From: Slackia sp.
GTDB lineage: Bacteria > Actinomycetota > Coriobacteriia > Anaerosomatales > Anaerosomataceae
Length of the DNA stretch: 64,000 nt
Assembly: GCA_020725885.1 (NCBI GenBank)
Contig: DYEA01000007.1
Location: 346,179 to 410,178, forward strand
Direction of reading: 5' to 3'
The notes beneath the pieces were generated by a model that did no database searches, was not told the DNA's origin, and was given only the letters and a program-made list of their open reading frames with translations. The stretch's first letter is position 1. Every line of letters starts with the position of its first letter. A program made the position numbers and the translations under genes. Of this stretch, positions 8,637 through 16,722 are shown piece after piece.

Positions 8637-9431
8637 TCACACCTCCTCCGGAACGAGCGCCTCGCGCAGCACTCGCAACGTCTTGCGCAGCATGCGCGAG
8701 ACCTGCATCTGCGAGACGCCGAGGCGGGATGCGATGTCCGTCTGCGTGAGCCCTTCGAAGAACCGCAGGTACAGCACCTGCTGCTCCAGCGGGCTCAGCT
8801 GCTTCAACCCCTCGGCGAGCGTCGCCCGGTCCTCGACGACGTCGATGAGGTGGTCGTTCTTGCCCACGTACTCGAGGATGGAGAACGTCGAGTCCTGCGA
8901 GTCGCTGTTGCGGTCGCTTTCGAGCGACACGAAGTTGTACGCCTCGCTCGACTCCAGCGCTTCGAGCACCTCTTCTGCGCTCGCGCCCACGCGCTCCGCG
9001 ATCTCCTCGATGGTCGGAGCGCGCTTGAGCTCCTGCGTTAGAGAGTCAAGCGACTGGTTGACTTTGAACGAGAGCTCCTGCAGCCGGCGCGGCACCTTGA
9101 CCGCCCAGCCCTTGTCGCGGAAGTGCCGCTTGATCTCGCCGACGATCGTCGGGGTGGCGTACGTCGTGAACTCCACGTCCCGGTCGACGTCGAACCTGTC
9201 GATGGCCTTGATGAGCCCGATGGTGCCGACCTGGACCAGGTCGTCGAGCGGCTCGCCGCGGTTGCGGAACCTGCTCGCGAGGTAGCGCACGAGGTTCAGG
9301 TACATCGAGACCAACTCGTCGCGTGCCGCTTCGTCGCCATTCTCACGGTACCGGCGGAACAGCTCGCGGGTCCGGGCCTTGTCCCACACGAGGCGGCGGA
9401 CGGGCTTCTTCGAGGAAGCGGACACCGTCAC
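8637..9431 (-). CDS. SigB/SigF/SigG-family RNA polymerase sigma factor
   Basis: Group 3 sigma-70 factor of the SigB/F/G type, 264 residues. Region 2 reads LVRYLASRFRNRGEPLDDLVQVGTIGLIKAI then FTTYATPTIVGEIKRHFRDKGW; region 3 follows, and region 4 has LTQTDIASRLGVSQMQVSRM as the helix-turn-helix. The start is GTG 9431, giving a GTGA overlap with the stop of the upstream RsbW-like gene; longer frames shadow that gene. Translational coupling to the kinase/anti-sigma gene implies it is held inactive by that protein. No anti-anti-sigma (STAS) gene is visible nearby. Confidence 0.92.
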   Translation of the reverse strand: MTVSASSKKPVRRLVWDKARTRELFRRYRENGDEAARDELVSMYLNLVRYLASRFRNRGEPLDDLVQVGTIGLIKAIDRFDVDRDVEFTTYATPTIVGEIKRHFRDKGWAVKVPRRLQELSFKVNQSLDSLTQELKRAPTIEEIAERVGASAEEVLEALESSEAYNFVSLESDRNSDSQDSTFSILEYVGKNDHLIDVVEDRATLAEGLKQLSPLEQQVLYLRFFEGLTQTDIASRLGVSQMQVSRMLRKTLRVLREALVPEEV

Positions 9432-9820
9432 TCCTCGCCAGACAGCCGCTTGACGATCCGCAACCGCGTACCGTCCTCGCCGGGCTCGACGACGAAGGTG
9501 TCGCACACCGCCTCGAGGATGAAGGCCGCGTAGCGACCGGGCGCGTCGTCCAGGGCCGCTTCAAGATCCGCACGGCCCGCGACGGGGCCGACGCACATCG
9601 TCAGCGCGTCGTCGGACAGATCGAACTCGAACACCACGGTGCCGTCGGGGCCGGTACGGCCGCACGCGTACACGAACGCCTCGTCCGCGGCCATTCGAAC
9701 GTCCTCGACCTGGTCGTAGGGCATGCCGAGGCGGACAGCCAGCTCGGAGGCGGCCATGCGCACCGTGCGTGCGTACTCTCCCCGCGCGGGGACGGTCAGA
9801 CTGACGCGTTCTGCAGCCAT
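9428..9820 (-). CDS. RsbW-like serine kinase/anti-sigma factor
   Basis: GHKL-fold ATPase of the RsbW/SpoIIAB type, 130 residues. The N box is visible in VEDVRMAADEAFVYAC (about residues 39-54), and later glycine-containing turns fit the reduced G boxes. By family knowledge such proteins bind and block a SigB/F-type sigma and phosphorylate a STAS antagonist. The target is almost certainly the sigma factor encoded by the overlapping next gene. An AGGAGG-like ribosome site (CGGAGGAAG) precedes the ATG. The antagonist must be elsewhere in the genome. Confidence 0.85.
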   Translation of the reverse strand: MAAERVSLTVPARGEYARTVRMAASELAVRLGMPYDQVEDVRMAADEAFVYACGRTGPDGTVVFEFDLSDDALTMCVGPVAGRADLEAALDDAPGRYAAFILEAVCDTFVVEPGEDGTRLRIVKRLSGEE

Positions 9821-9845
9821 GCTTCCTCCGTTCTAAGGAGGCGGC

Positions 9846-10178
9846 CTACGACCGGCGGGCGCGCGAGACGGCCCGCGCGATCCTGCCGCCGAGCGAGGCG
9901 AGCGCTTCCATCGGGGTCCTGATGACGTCGGTGGCCGAGGAGACCGTGTCCGACACGCTCTCGACGTCCGAGACGATGCCGTCGATCCGCAGCAGCTCGA
10001 CGTTGACCGCATCGACGGCGACGTCGATCTTCTCGAGAAGCGGGGGCAGCGTCTGCTCGAGGTGCGCGACGACGCGTTCGGTGCGCCGTGCAAGCCGGAC
10101 GACCTCCACGGCGGCGTAGATGGCGGCCCCGAGCGCGATGGCGCCGAGCGCTCCTAAGACGATCGACATCGCGTCCAT
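9846..10178 (-). CDS. DUF948 membrane protein (YtxG-like)
   Basis: Small single-span membrane protein of 110 residues. The N-terminal segment IVLGALGAIALGAAIYAAVEVV (about 5-26) anchors it; the rest is a long amphipathic helix (residues 30-90) rich in E, V and D, likely a coiled coil, ending in a basic tail. This is the layout of DUF948/YtxG proteins, which are general-stress genes in Bacillus. It is the first gene of the sigma operon, which fits that link. ATG 10169 is an alternative start; neither has a well-spaced ribosome site. Confidence 0.72.
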   Translation of the reverse strand: MDAMSIVLGALGAIALGAAIYAAVEVVRLARRTERVVAHLEQTLPPLLEKIDVAVDAVNVELLRIDGIVSDVESVSDTVSSATDVIRTPMEALASLGGRIARAVSRARRS

Positions 10179-10220
10179 GTGCGATCACGTGACCTTCCAG
10201 CCGCAGGTTGCTGCCGCCTC

Positions 10221-10229
10221 AGTGTAGCA
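10221..10229 (-). promoter_or_regulatory. Extended -10 promoter for the DUF948-to-aroE operon
   Basis: On the minus strand the sequence TGCTACACT is a TGn-extended -10 element, with TACACT at 10226-10221. Predicted transcription start is near 10214, about 36 bases before the first gene. No convincing -35 is seen. It sits between rarA and the DUF948 gene and would drive the whole operon down to aroE. Confidence 0.55.
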
Positions 10230-10242
10230 AACGACGGGCCGG

Positions 10243-11541
10243 TCAGACCTCGCGTCCGGCCTGTCGCCCGAGCTCTCCCTCAGGCCCCTCCCGCCGGTAG
10301 AACCGCGCGCCCGACAGCTCCTCCGGAAGGTAGGTCTGACGTTTGGCCTCCTCGGGCCGGTCGTGCGGGTAGACGTACTCGGGGTACGCCTCGGCGCCTG
10401 GCCGGTGCCGGTCGCGCAGGTGCTCCGGGACCGCTGCCGCCGGACCGCGCTCCACCGCCGCGAGAGCCTCGTCGATCGCCCGGTAGCACGCGTTCGACTT
10501 GGGAGCCAGCGCGAGGTAGATGGCAGCGTGCGCGAGGTTGATGCGGCACTCGGGAAGCCCGACGAACTCGGCCGCCTTGACCGCCGCGTGCGCGACGAGC
10601 AGCGCCTGCGGATCCGCCATGCCGACGTCTTCCGAGGCGAAGATGAGCATCCTGCGCGCGATGAACTTCGGGTCCTCCCCTGCCGCGATCATGCGGGCGA
10701 GGTAGTAGACCGCAGCGTCCGGGTCGCTCCCCCTCATCGACTTGATGAACGCCGATGCGACGTCGTAGTGCTCGTCGCCTGCTCTGTCGTAGCGGAGGTG
10801 CCGCGTCTGCGTGACTTCTGCGACGAGCTCTGGGGTGATGCGCCGCTCTCCCCGCGAGTCTGCCGCCGCCAGGCCCGCCGCGAGCTCGAGCGCGTTCAGC
10901 GCCGCGCGCGCGTCGCCGGAAGCGGCCCGCACGATGCGGTCCTCGGCTTCGGGCTCCAGCATGACCGAACCGCCGAGCCCTCGCTCCTGGTCAGCCACCG
11001 CCTGACGCACGATCTCGCGCACCGCCTCGTCCGAGAGCGCCCGCATGACGATGACGCGGGATCGGCTGATCAGCGGCGCGTTGACTTCGAAGAACGGGTT
11101 CTCGGTGGTCGCTCCTATGAGCACGATCAGACGGTCTTCGACCGCGTGCAGCAGCGCGTCTTGCTGCGACTTGTTGAAGCGGTGGATCTCGTCGATGAAC
11201 AGGATCGTGCGGACGCCGGATATGGCGAGGTGGTCGCGAGCCTGCTCGATGAGCGCCCGGACCTCCTTGACGCCGGCGGTCACAGCCGAGAGCTCGACGA
11301 AGCGCGCTTTCGTCGCAGACGCGATGACGCGCGCGAGGCTCGTCTTGCCGCAGCCTGGCGGCCCATAGAGGATGACCGAGGACAGCGTGTCCGTCTCGAT
11401 GGCGTGGCGCAGGAACGTCCCTGGACCGACCACGTCGTCTTGTCCGACGATCTCGTCCAGCGTCCGCGGCCGCATGCGCACGGCCAGCGGAGCCGCTGCG
11501 GCGAGCGCGTCGCCGGCGCTCGCTGAGAACAGGTCGTCCAT
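10243..11541 (-). CDS. rarA: Replication-associated recombination protein RarA
   Basis: AAA+ ATPase of the RarA/MgsA (Mgs1/WRNIP1) family, 432 residues, acting at stalled replication forks. Walker A GPPGCGKT is at residues 60-67, Walker B FIDEIHRFNK near 116-125, sensor 1 in GATTENPFFEV, and the C-terminal tetramerisation part includes SDPDAAVYYLARMI and FASEDVGMAD. ATG 11541 begins MDDLFS. In B. subtilis rarA (yrvN) lies close to aspS and the 6S-1 RNA gene, the same neighbourhood as here. Confidence 0.94.
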   Translation of the reverse strand: MDDLFSASAGDALAAAAPLAVRMRPRTLDEIVGQDDVVGPGTFLRHAIETDTLSSVILYGPPGCGKTSLARVIASATKARFVELSAVTAGVKEVRALIEQARDHLAISGVRTILFIDEIHRFNKSQQDALLHAVEDRLIVLIGATTENPFFEVNAPLISRSRVIVMRALSDEAVREIVRQAVADQERGLGGSVMLEPEAEDRIVRAASGDARAALNALELAAGLAAADSRGERRITPELVAEVTQTRHLRYDRAGDEHYDVASAFIKSMRGSDPDAAVYYLARMIAAGEDPKFIARRMLIFASEDVGMADPQALLVAHAAVKAAEFVGLPECRINLAHAAIYLALAPKSNACYRAIDEALAAVERGPAAAVPEHLRDRHRPGAEAYPEYVYPHDRPEEAKRQTYLPEELSGARFYRREGPEGELGRQAGREV

Positions 11542-11552
11542 CGGCCGGCGCG

Positions 11553-12104
11553 TCACTGCGTGGCGCGCAACACCTCGCGCTCGATCACGTCGCGGTCGAC
11601 GAACCCGAGCCACCGCCAGGTGATGAACCCGCCGCTGTCGACCACGATGATGTACGGCGTGCTCTTCACGCCGAGGTCGGTCGCGAACGACGCGGCGCGC
11701 TTGACCGCATCGCTCGGCGAGCCGGACTTCGGGAGCGTGACGTCGAAGGTCACCAGGTCGATGAGCCCGCGATACTCCTTCAGCACGGCATCGATCTCAG
11801 CGCGCTGCTGCTTCGTCTCGGACTCGGTGGTGTCGTAGAAGAAGAGGATCATCGGCCGCCCGGCGTCGAGCTTCGACTTGACCGATTCGGGCATCGCCGT
11901 CGAGATCTGCGATGGGAACGGGACCGCCGTCGGCGTCTCCACCGGCGACCGGTCGACGACCTGGGGCTGCTGCTGGCCAGAAGAAGCCGGGGGCGGGGGC
12001 GTCTGGCTCTGGGCCTGCTCCGTTCCGCCACCTCCTCCTCCGCCGCATCCGACGAGCGCGAGCGCACACGAAGCGACGACGATGGCTGCGATGATCCTGC
12101 GCAT
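11553..12104 (-). CDS. Thioredoxin-fold lipoprotein without the CXXC motif
   Basis: Lipoprotein of 183 residues: signal peptide with lipobox ALVGC (Cys about residue 20), a Gly-rich then Pro/Gln-rich linker to about residue 60, and a thioredoxin-like domain (RPMILFFYDTTESETKQQ, later VKSTPYIIVVDSG with the cis-Pro loop). The usual WCxxC site is replaced by YDTTESE and there is no Cys in the domain, so redox activity is unlikely. It would sit outside the membrane. The start is ATG 12104, served by GGGAGGG five bases upstream. It is followed by rarA after 11 bases. Role unknown. Confidence 0.78.
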   Translation of the reverse strand: MRRIIAAIVVASCALALVGCGGGGGGGTEQAQSQTPPPPASSGQQQPQVVDRSPVETPTAVPFPSQISTAMPESVKSKLDAGRPMILFFYDTTESETKQQRAEIDAVLKEYRGLIDLVTFDVTLPKSGSPSDAVKRAASFATDLGVKSTPYIIVVDSGGFITWRWLGFVDRDVIEREVLRATQ

Positions 12105-12125
12105 CGACACCCTCCCGATCTCGGC

Positions 12126-12304
12126 ACAGCACGTACTTCGCCTCGCGCGCTCCGGCAGGTGAACCTGCCTCAGCAGGTGGGTGCCCGCACCGCGGCTTCG
12201 CGCTTCCTCAGCAAGGAGGATCCCGTTCCGCCGAGGGATCGTTAGGGCTCCCTGTCAAGAAGTGTTGGTTCGACCGATTTGGCCGAAGCAGCGCAAGGCG
12301 AAGC
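12126..12304 (-). ncRNA. Candidate 6S RNA (structured intergenic RNA)
   Basis: The 248-base gap between the lipoprotein and the small membrane protein folds on paper into a long rod. The closing stem pairs CTTCGCCT (12303-12296) with AGGCGAAG (12143-12136), flanked by ACAG/CTGT. The apical part has AGGGAG...CTCCTT around a GATCCC/GGGATC hairpin, with CTTCTT/GAGGAAG below it. The middle is less paired, as in 6S RNA. An extended -10 lies seven bases upstream. Genome position between aspS and rarA matches bsrA (6S-1) of B. subtilis. No covariance search was possible, so the family name is an inference; that the segment is a structured transcript is more secure. Confidence 0.5.
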
Positions 12305-12310
12305 ACCTGT

Positions 12311-12319
12311 ATCGTAGCA
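12311..12319 (-). promoter_or_regulatory. Extended -10 promoter of the candidate 6S RNA
   Basis: TGCTACGAT on the minus strand: the -10 hexamer TACGAT is at 12316-12311, preceded by TGC. A start near 12304 would begin the RNA at the first base of its closing stem. No good -35 is seen, as for other extended -10 promoters in this window. Confidence 0.5.
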
Positions 12320-12352
12320 CCTGCGGCCGACAGCCGCCACAACCAGGGCGGC

Positions 12353-12661
12353 CTATGGCCGCGACGCCCGGTCGCCGTCGGCCTGATCTGTCAACCTGCG
12401 GGTCAACGAGACGTGGGCGCGCACGTAGCCGAACGACGCCAGCCCGGCCGCTACGAGGATCGCCGCTGCCGCCACCGGCTCGCCGCGGCGGGACCACGCC
12501 GCGACGGCGCCGAGCGCGACGAGGGTCGCCACGCCGAGCGCGCGCATCGCGTACGCGTAGGTGCGGGACGTGAAGTCCCAGCCGGTCAGGGTGCCCACTG
12601 CGATGAACGTGGTGGACGACAGGATCACCACCACGACCGCTGCGATGAGCTCCCCCGACAC
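12353..12661 (-). CDS. Small three-span membrane protein, unknown function
   Basis: 102-residue hydrophobic protein with three likely membrane segments: about residues 5-27 (LIAAVVVVILSSTTFIAVGTL), 41-58 (ALGVATLVALGAVAAW) and 65-81 (AAAAILVAAGLASFGYV), and a charged C-terminal tail. No family is recognised. It begins 16 bases after the aspS stop and so belongs to the hisS-aspS operon; its 3' end is about 40 bases before the promoter of the candidate 6S RNA. Confidence 0.68.
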   Translation of the reverse strand: MSGELIAAVVVVILSSTTFIAVGTLTGWDFTSRTYAYAMRALGVATLVALGAVAAWSRRGEPVAAAAILVAAGLASFGYVRAHVSLTRRLTDQADGDRASRP

Positions 12662-12677
12662 CGCGCCTCCCCGCCTC

Positions 12678-14447
12678 TCACTCCGTCCGCAGGTGCACCT
12701 CGCGCAGCTGGCGCGCGCTCACGGGCGCCGGGGCGCCGGTGAGCGGGCACGCGCCAGACGACGTCTTCGGGAACGCGATGACGTCGCGGATGGAATGCTT
12801 GCCTGCGAGCAGCATGACCAGCCGGTCGAGCCCGAGCGCGATCCCGCCGTGCGGCGGCGCTCCGTACGCGAGCGCGTCGAGCAGGAAGCCGAACTGCTCG
12901 CGGGCGTCCTCCTCGCCGATGCCGAGCACCGCGAGCACCCGCCGCTGCAGCTCAGGGTCGTGGATGCGCAGCGTGCCTCCGCCGACCTCCACGCCGTTCA
13001 TCACGAGGTCGTACGAGTACGAAAGCACCGACGCCGGATCCGACTCGATCCGGTCCAGGTGCTCGTCGAACGGCCGCGTGAACGGGTGGTGGTTCGCGGA
13101 CCACTTGTCCTCTTCGGTGTCCCACTTGAACAGCGGGAAGTCCACCACCCACAGGCACGAGAACCCGCCTTTGACGAGCCCGAGCTCGCCCGCGAGGTGC
13201 GTGCGGAGCGTGCCGAGCACCTCGTTGGCAGCCATGCGCTCGTCAGCGGCGAACAGCACGAGGTCGCCGGGCGCCACGCCGAGGCGCTCGCGCAGCGCCG
13301 CCATCTCCTGCTCGCTCAGGAACTTCGCAATCGGAGAGCGCACCTCTCCTTCGGAGGTGAACGCGATCCACGCGAGGCCTTTCGCGCCCGCCTCTTGCGC
13401 GACGGGCTGCAGCGCGTCGATGCGCCCGCGGCTCCAGTCCCCCGCGCCAGGCGCGGCGATGGCCTTCACGGCCCCGCCGGCCTCGAGCGCCGATGCGAAG
13501 ACCTTGAACGCGCTGCCCGCGAAGACGTCCGACAGGTCGTGCAGCTCCATGCCGAAGCGCGTGTCCGGCCGGTCGCTGCCGAAGCGGTCCATCGCCTCGG
13601 CGTACGTCAGCCGCGGCAGCGGCAGCGGCAGGTCGACGCCCGCTTCGCGCACGACCTCGTGCATGACCTCTTCCATCATCTGGAGCAGGTCGTCTTGCGT
13701 GACGAACGACATCTCGATGTCGACCTGCGTGAACTCGGGCTGCCGGTCGGCGCGCAGGTCCTCGTCGCGGAAGCAGCGCGCGATCTGGTAGTACCGCTCG
13801 ATGCCGCCGACCATCAGCAGCTGCTTGTAGAGCTGCGGGGACTGCGGCAGCGCGTAGAACTCGCCTGGGTTGAGGCGGCTCGGGACGATGAAGTCGCGCG
13901 CGCCTTCTGGCGTCGAGCGGCCGAGCATCGGCGTCTCGACCTCGATGAACCCGCGGTGTTCGAGCGCCTTGCGGAACCGCTGCGTGATGCGGTCGCGCAG
14001 CACGAGCGCTTCGAGCACCTCGGGCCGCCGCATGTCGATGTAGCGGTGCTTCAGGCGAAGCGTCTCGTCCGTGGCGATCGCCGTATCCACCTCGAACGGC
14101 GGCGTCTCGCTCTTGTTCAGCACCTCGGCCTCGGCGACGAGCACCTCGACCTCGCCGGTCGCGAGCGCCGGGTTCTCGGTGCCCGGCGGGCGCTTCCGGA
14201 CGGTGCCCGAGACCCTCACGACCCACTCGGGCCGCACGGCCTCTGCCACCGCGAACGCCGCCACCGACTCGGCCGGGTCGAACACGCACTGCACGAGGCC
14301 GCTTCTGTCGCGCAGGTCGACGAAGACGAGCCCGCCGTGGTCGCGGCGCCGGTGCACCCAGCCTGCGAGCGTGACGCGCTCGCCGACGTCTGACGCGCGC
14401 AGCGCGCCTGCGACGTGCGAACGGATGGAGTAGCGGGCGTCGAACAT
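12678..14447 (-). CDS. aspS: Aspartate-tRNA ligase
   Basis: Class IIb AspRS, 589 residues, the normal bacterial length with the GAD insertion. The N-terminal OB fold reads [26 protein letters not shown]; motif 2 lies in [23 protein letters not shown]; motif 3 is [16 protein letters not shown]. The enzyme charges tRNA-Asp in the cytoplasm; whether it also charges tRNA-Asn cannot be decided here. It starts 12 bases after the hisS stop, the same hisS-aspS order as in Bacillus. Confidence 0.97.
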   Translation of the reverse strand: MFDARYSIRSHVAGALRASDVGERVTLAGWVHRRRDHGGLVFVDLRDRSGLVQCVFDPAESVAAFAVAEAVRPEWVVRVSGTVRKRPPGTENPALATGEVEVLVAEAEVLNKSETPPFEVDTAIATDETLRLKHRYIDMRRPEVLEALVLRDRITQRFRKALEHRGFIEVETPMLGRSTPEGARDFIVPSRLNPGEFYALPQSPQLYKQLLMVGGIERYYQIARCFRDEDLRADRQPEFTQVDIEMSFVTQDDLLQMMEEVMHEVVREAGVDLPLPLPRLTYAEAMDRFGSDRPDTRFGMELHDLSDVFAGSAFKVFASALEAGGAVKAIAAPGAGDWSRGRIDALQPVAQEAGAKGLAWIAFTSEGEVRSPIAKFLSEQEMAALRERLGVAPGDLVLFAADERMAANEVLGTLRTHLAGELGLVKGGFSCLWVVDFPLFKWDTEEDKWSANHHPFTRPFDEHLDRIESDPASVLSYSYDLVMNGVEVGGGTLRIHDPELQRRVLAVLGIGEEDAREQFGFLLDALAYGAPPHGGIALGLDRLVMLLAGKHSIRDVIAFPKTSSGACPLTGAPAPVSARQLREVHLRTE

Positions 14448-14459
14448 GCGTCTGCCTCT

Positions 14460-15728
14460 CTAGCCGATGAGCGCCGCGACGCGCGACGGCACGTCTGCGA
14501 GCGCGACTTTCCGCTCTTCTTTGGTCTCCATGTCGCGGACCGTGGCCTGGCCGGCCGCGAGCTCGTCCGGGCCGAGCACCACGACGACGCGCGCCCCGAG
14601 CTTGTCCGCGTGCTTGAACTGCGCCTTGAGGCTGCGAGCGCGGTGGTCGAGCTCTGCCGCCACCCCGGCGTCGCGAAGCGCCATCGCGAGCGCGAACGCC
14701 GCGGCGCGGCACGACTCGTCGACGGCCGCCACGTACGCCGCCACGCCGTGCGACGTCCCCGGCTCGACGCCGGCCGCCTGAAGCGCGAGCAGGGTGCGCT
14801 CGAACCCGAGCGCGAAGCCCAAGCCCGGCGTCCGCGCGCCGCCGAGCGTGGCGAACAGCCCGTCGTAGCGGCCGCCTCCGCCGATCGCGTTCTGCGCGCC
14901 GAGCCCCTCAGCCTGCACCTCGAAGACCGTGCGCGTGTAGTAGTCGAGCCCGCGCACGAGCCGCGGCGCCTCCTCGTAGGCGATGCCGAGCGCGTCGAGG
15001 CGCCGCTTGACGGCCTCGTAGTGCTCGCGGCACTCGTCGCAAAGCGCATCCGTGATCCGCGGCGCGTCCGCCATCACCGCCTGGCAGCGCTCGTTCTTGC
15101 AGTCGAAGGCGCGAAGCGGGTTGGTGTCAGCGCGCCTGCGGCACTCCTCGCACAGGCCGTCTGCGTTCGCGCGGATGTGGGCCGCGACCGCGTCGCGGTA
15201 CGCCGGCCGGCAGCGCTCGTCGCCCATGCTGTTGACGAGCAGCCGCATGCGCTCGCGCGGCAGCCCCACCGACTCGAAGTACCGCACGAGCAGCGCCACG
15301 GCCTCGGCGTCCGCGCTCGGCTCGGCGGCGCCGAGCAGCTCCACGCCGATCTGCCAGAACTGCCGCATGCGGCCCTTCTGCGGGCGCTCGTAGCGGAACA
15401 TCGGGCCGGCGTAGTAGAGCTTCGCCACAGAGCCCTGCGGCACGAGCGCGTGCTCGATGGCGGCCCGCACGACGCCTGCCGTGCCCTCCGGGCGCAGCGT
15501 GATCGAGCGGCCCGAGCGGTCGTCGAAGGTGTACATCTCCTTGCCGACGATGTCGGTCGCCTCGCCGATGCCGCGCGCGAAGAGCTCGGTGTGCTCGAAC
15601 AGCGGCGTGTAGATGGGCTCGTAGCCGTACCGCTCGAAGAGCGCAGCAGCGGCTGCCTGCAGCCGCTCCCACGCGCGCGCGGTCTCGGGCAGCATGTCTG
15701 CGGTGCCTTTGGGTGCGCGAAGCTCCAC
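14460..15728 (-). CDS. hisS: Histidine-tRNA ligase
   Basis: Class II HisRS, 422 residues. Motif 2 is FRYERPQKGRMRQFWQ, the histidine-A segment RGLDYYTRTVFE is present, and motif 3 is LGFALGFERTLLAL. A Cys-rich insertion (CEEC, then CKNERC and CDEC, about residues 185-235) resembles the zinc-like module found in some HisRS. GTG 15728 is chosen because AGGAAGG lies six bases upstream and because MELRAPKGTADML matches the normal N-terminus. Confidence 0.96.
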   Translation of the reverse strand: MELRAPKGTADMLPETARAWERLQAAAAALFERYGYEPIYTPLFEHTELFARGIGEATDIVGKEMYTFDDRSGRSITLRPEGTAGVVRAAIEHALVPQGSVAKLYYAGPMFRYERPQKGRMRQFWQIGVELLGAAEPSADAEAVALLVRYFESVGLPRERMRLLVNSMGDERCRPAYRDAVAAHIRANADGLCEECRRRADTNPLRAFDCKNERCQAVMADAPRITDALCDECREHYEAVKRRLDALGIAYEEAPRLVRGLDYYTRTVFEVQAEGLGAQNAIGGGGRYDGLFATLGGARTPGLGFALGFERTLLALQAAGVEPGTSHGVAAYVAAVDESCRAAAFALAMALRDAGVAAELDHRARSLKAQFKHADKLGARVVVVLGPDELAAGQATVRDMETKEERKVALADVPSRVAALIG

Positions 15729-15764
15729 GGGACGCCTTCCTGGAGGGGTCGAGTGCGGTTTCAG

Positions 15765-15770
15765 AGTGTA
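15765..15770 (-). promoter_or_regulatory. Possible -10 element upstream of hisS
   Basis: TACACT on the minus strand in the 125-base gap upstream of hisS would place transcription start near 15758, 30 bases before the GTG. No -35 or TGn extension is seen. The gap also holds three GCGTAGCC copies but no T-box-like structure was recognised. Confidence 0.35.
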
Positions 15771-15853
15771 CCGGATGGAGCCGGGAGGGGCTACGCATGG
15801 AGCGATCGCGCCGCGGCGGCTACGCGTCCCGAGCCCCCGCCGCACCACCTGGG

Positions 15854-16219
15854 CTACGCGTCGCGGGCGCCGGCGCCCCCACCCGCCCGCACGCGGCGGC
15901 CGATGCGCACCCACATGATGCTCCCGGCGATGACCGCGGCCGCCATGAGCGTGTGCTTGACGACGAGCGCCGGCACGATGCCCTTCACCACGGCAGGGAC
16001 CCACTCGTAGCGGGTGAAGAAGATGGTGCGCGGGATGCCGCCTACGACGATCCACGCAAGCGCGCCGCGAGCGAACCGCGTGAGCGCGGGGTACACGCGC
16101 ACGAGCGCGTCTTCGCCCGCCACGCGCGCGACGACGAGCAGCACGACCGCGCTCGACAAGAGCACCGCGGTGGCGACGTCGTGGAAGTAGTTGTTGAGGA
16201 TGATGAGGATGCTCGTCAT
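15854..16219 (-). CDS. Small membrane protein of the cytochrome operon
   Basis: 121-residue protein with about four membrane segments (roughly 15-33, 50-66, 78-90 and 90-108). Conserved-looking polar residues inside or next to helices include His13-Asp14 (NYFHDVAT), Arg64 in IPRTIFFTRYEW, and Lys88-His89 (VVKHTLM). Two His on separate helices would suit a b-type heme, as in CopD/DUF2269-like proteins, but this is a guess from pattern only. It is the last gene of the multiheme cytochrome operon, with ATGA overlap to the lipoprotein gene. Confidence 0.7.
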   Translation of the reverse strand: MTSILIILNNYFHDVATAVLLSSAVVLLVVARVAGEDALVRVYPALTRFARGALAWIVVGGIPRTIFFTRYEWVPAVVKGIVPALVVKHTLMAAAVIAGSIMWVRIGRRVRAGGGAGARDA

Positions 16220-16722
16220 GGCGCCTGCGGCCCCCCAGACGACGTCTCGTCCCGCGACGCCACCTCGGCGACCAGCCAGCGGCCGTCGGCGTTCACGAGG
16301 GTGTACCGCAGCCGGTACACGACGCCTGACTCCTCGCGGATCGTCGCGCTCGTCTCCAGCGAGACGTGCTTGTAGCTCCAGGTCTCGGTGGTATCGACGC
16401 TCGCGGTCGTCTCGCCCGAGAACCGCACCGGGCCGAACTCGATGCGCTCGAGACGGGCCACCATCCGCGCCTTGCCCTCGCCGAGCGCCGCCATCAGCGT
16501 GTACTCCTTGGCCGCCTGCTCGACCGTGGCCACCGGCTGGAGCACGTTCATGTCCATCTGCGCGTACGCTCGCACCAGCAAGCGGTTGTACTCGCGCACC
16601 GTTGAGATGACGGAGTCTTCGGCCCGAAGCTCGTCGGCGGGCGCGCACGCCGCGAGCGCAGCCAGGAGCGCCGCGGCGATGCCGAGGGCAAGAACGCGCG
16701 CTATCCGCGAAGTCCGCCTCAT
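16216..16722 (-). CDS. Lipoprotein with NTF2-like domain
   Basis: 168-residue predicted lipoprotein: a basic start (MRRTSRIAR), a hydrophobic stretch and lipobox LAAC (Cys about residue 28). The mature part (REYNRLLVRAYAQMDMN..., then TWSYKHVS, YRLRYTLVNADGRWLVAEV) has the helix-then-strands pattern of NTF2-like or IMS domains. No heme or redox motif is present. It overlaps ccsA upstream and the small membrane protein downstream by four bases each, so it is expressed with the cytochrome maturation genes. Possible role: periplasmic-side assembly or docking factor. Confidence 0.7.
   Translation of the reverse strand: MRRTSRIARVLALGIAAALLAALAACAPADELRAEDSVISTVREYNRLLVRAYAQMDMNVLQPVATVEQAAKEYTLMAALGEGKARMVARLERIEFGPVRFSGETTASVDTTETWSYKHVSLETSATIREESGVVYRLRYTLVNADGRWLVAEVASRDETSSGGPQAP

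Noticed and set aside
12561..14393. 610-codon open frame on the plus strand
   Set aside because: It is antisense to aspS, has the Arg/His/Val-rich composition of a GC-rich shadow frame, and no ribosome site or domain.
15729..15853. T-box riboswitch upstream of hisS-aspS
   Set aside because: No T-box sequence, specifier stem or terminator/antiterminator pair was seen in the short gap.
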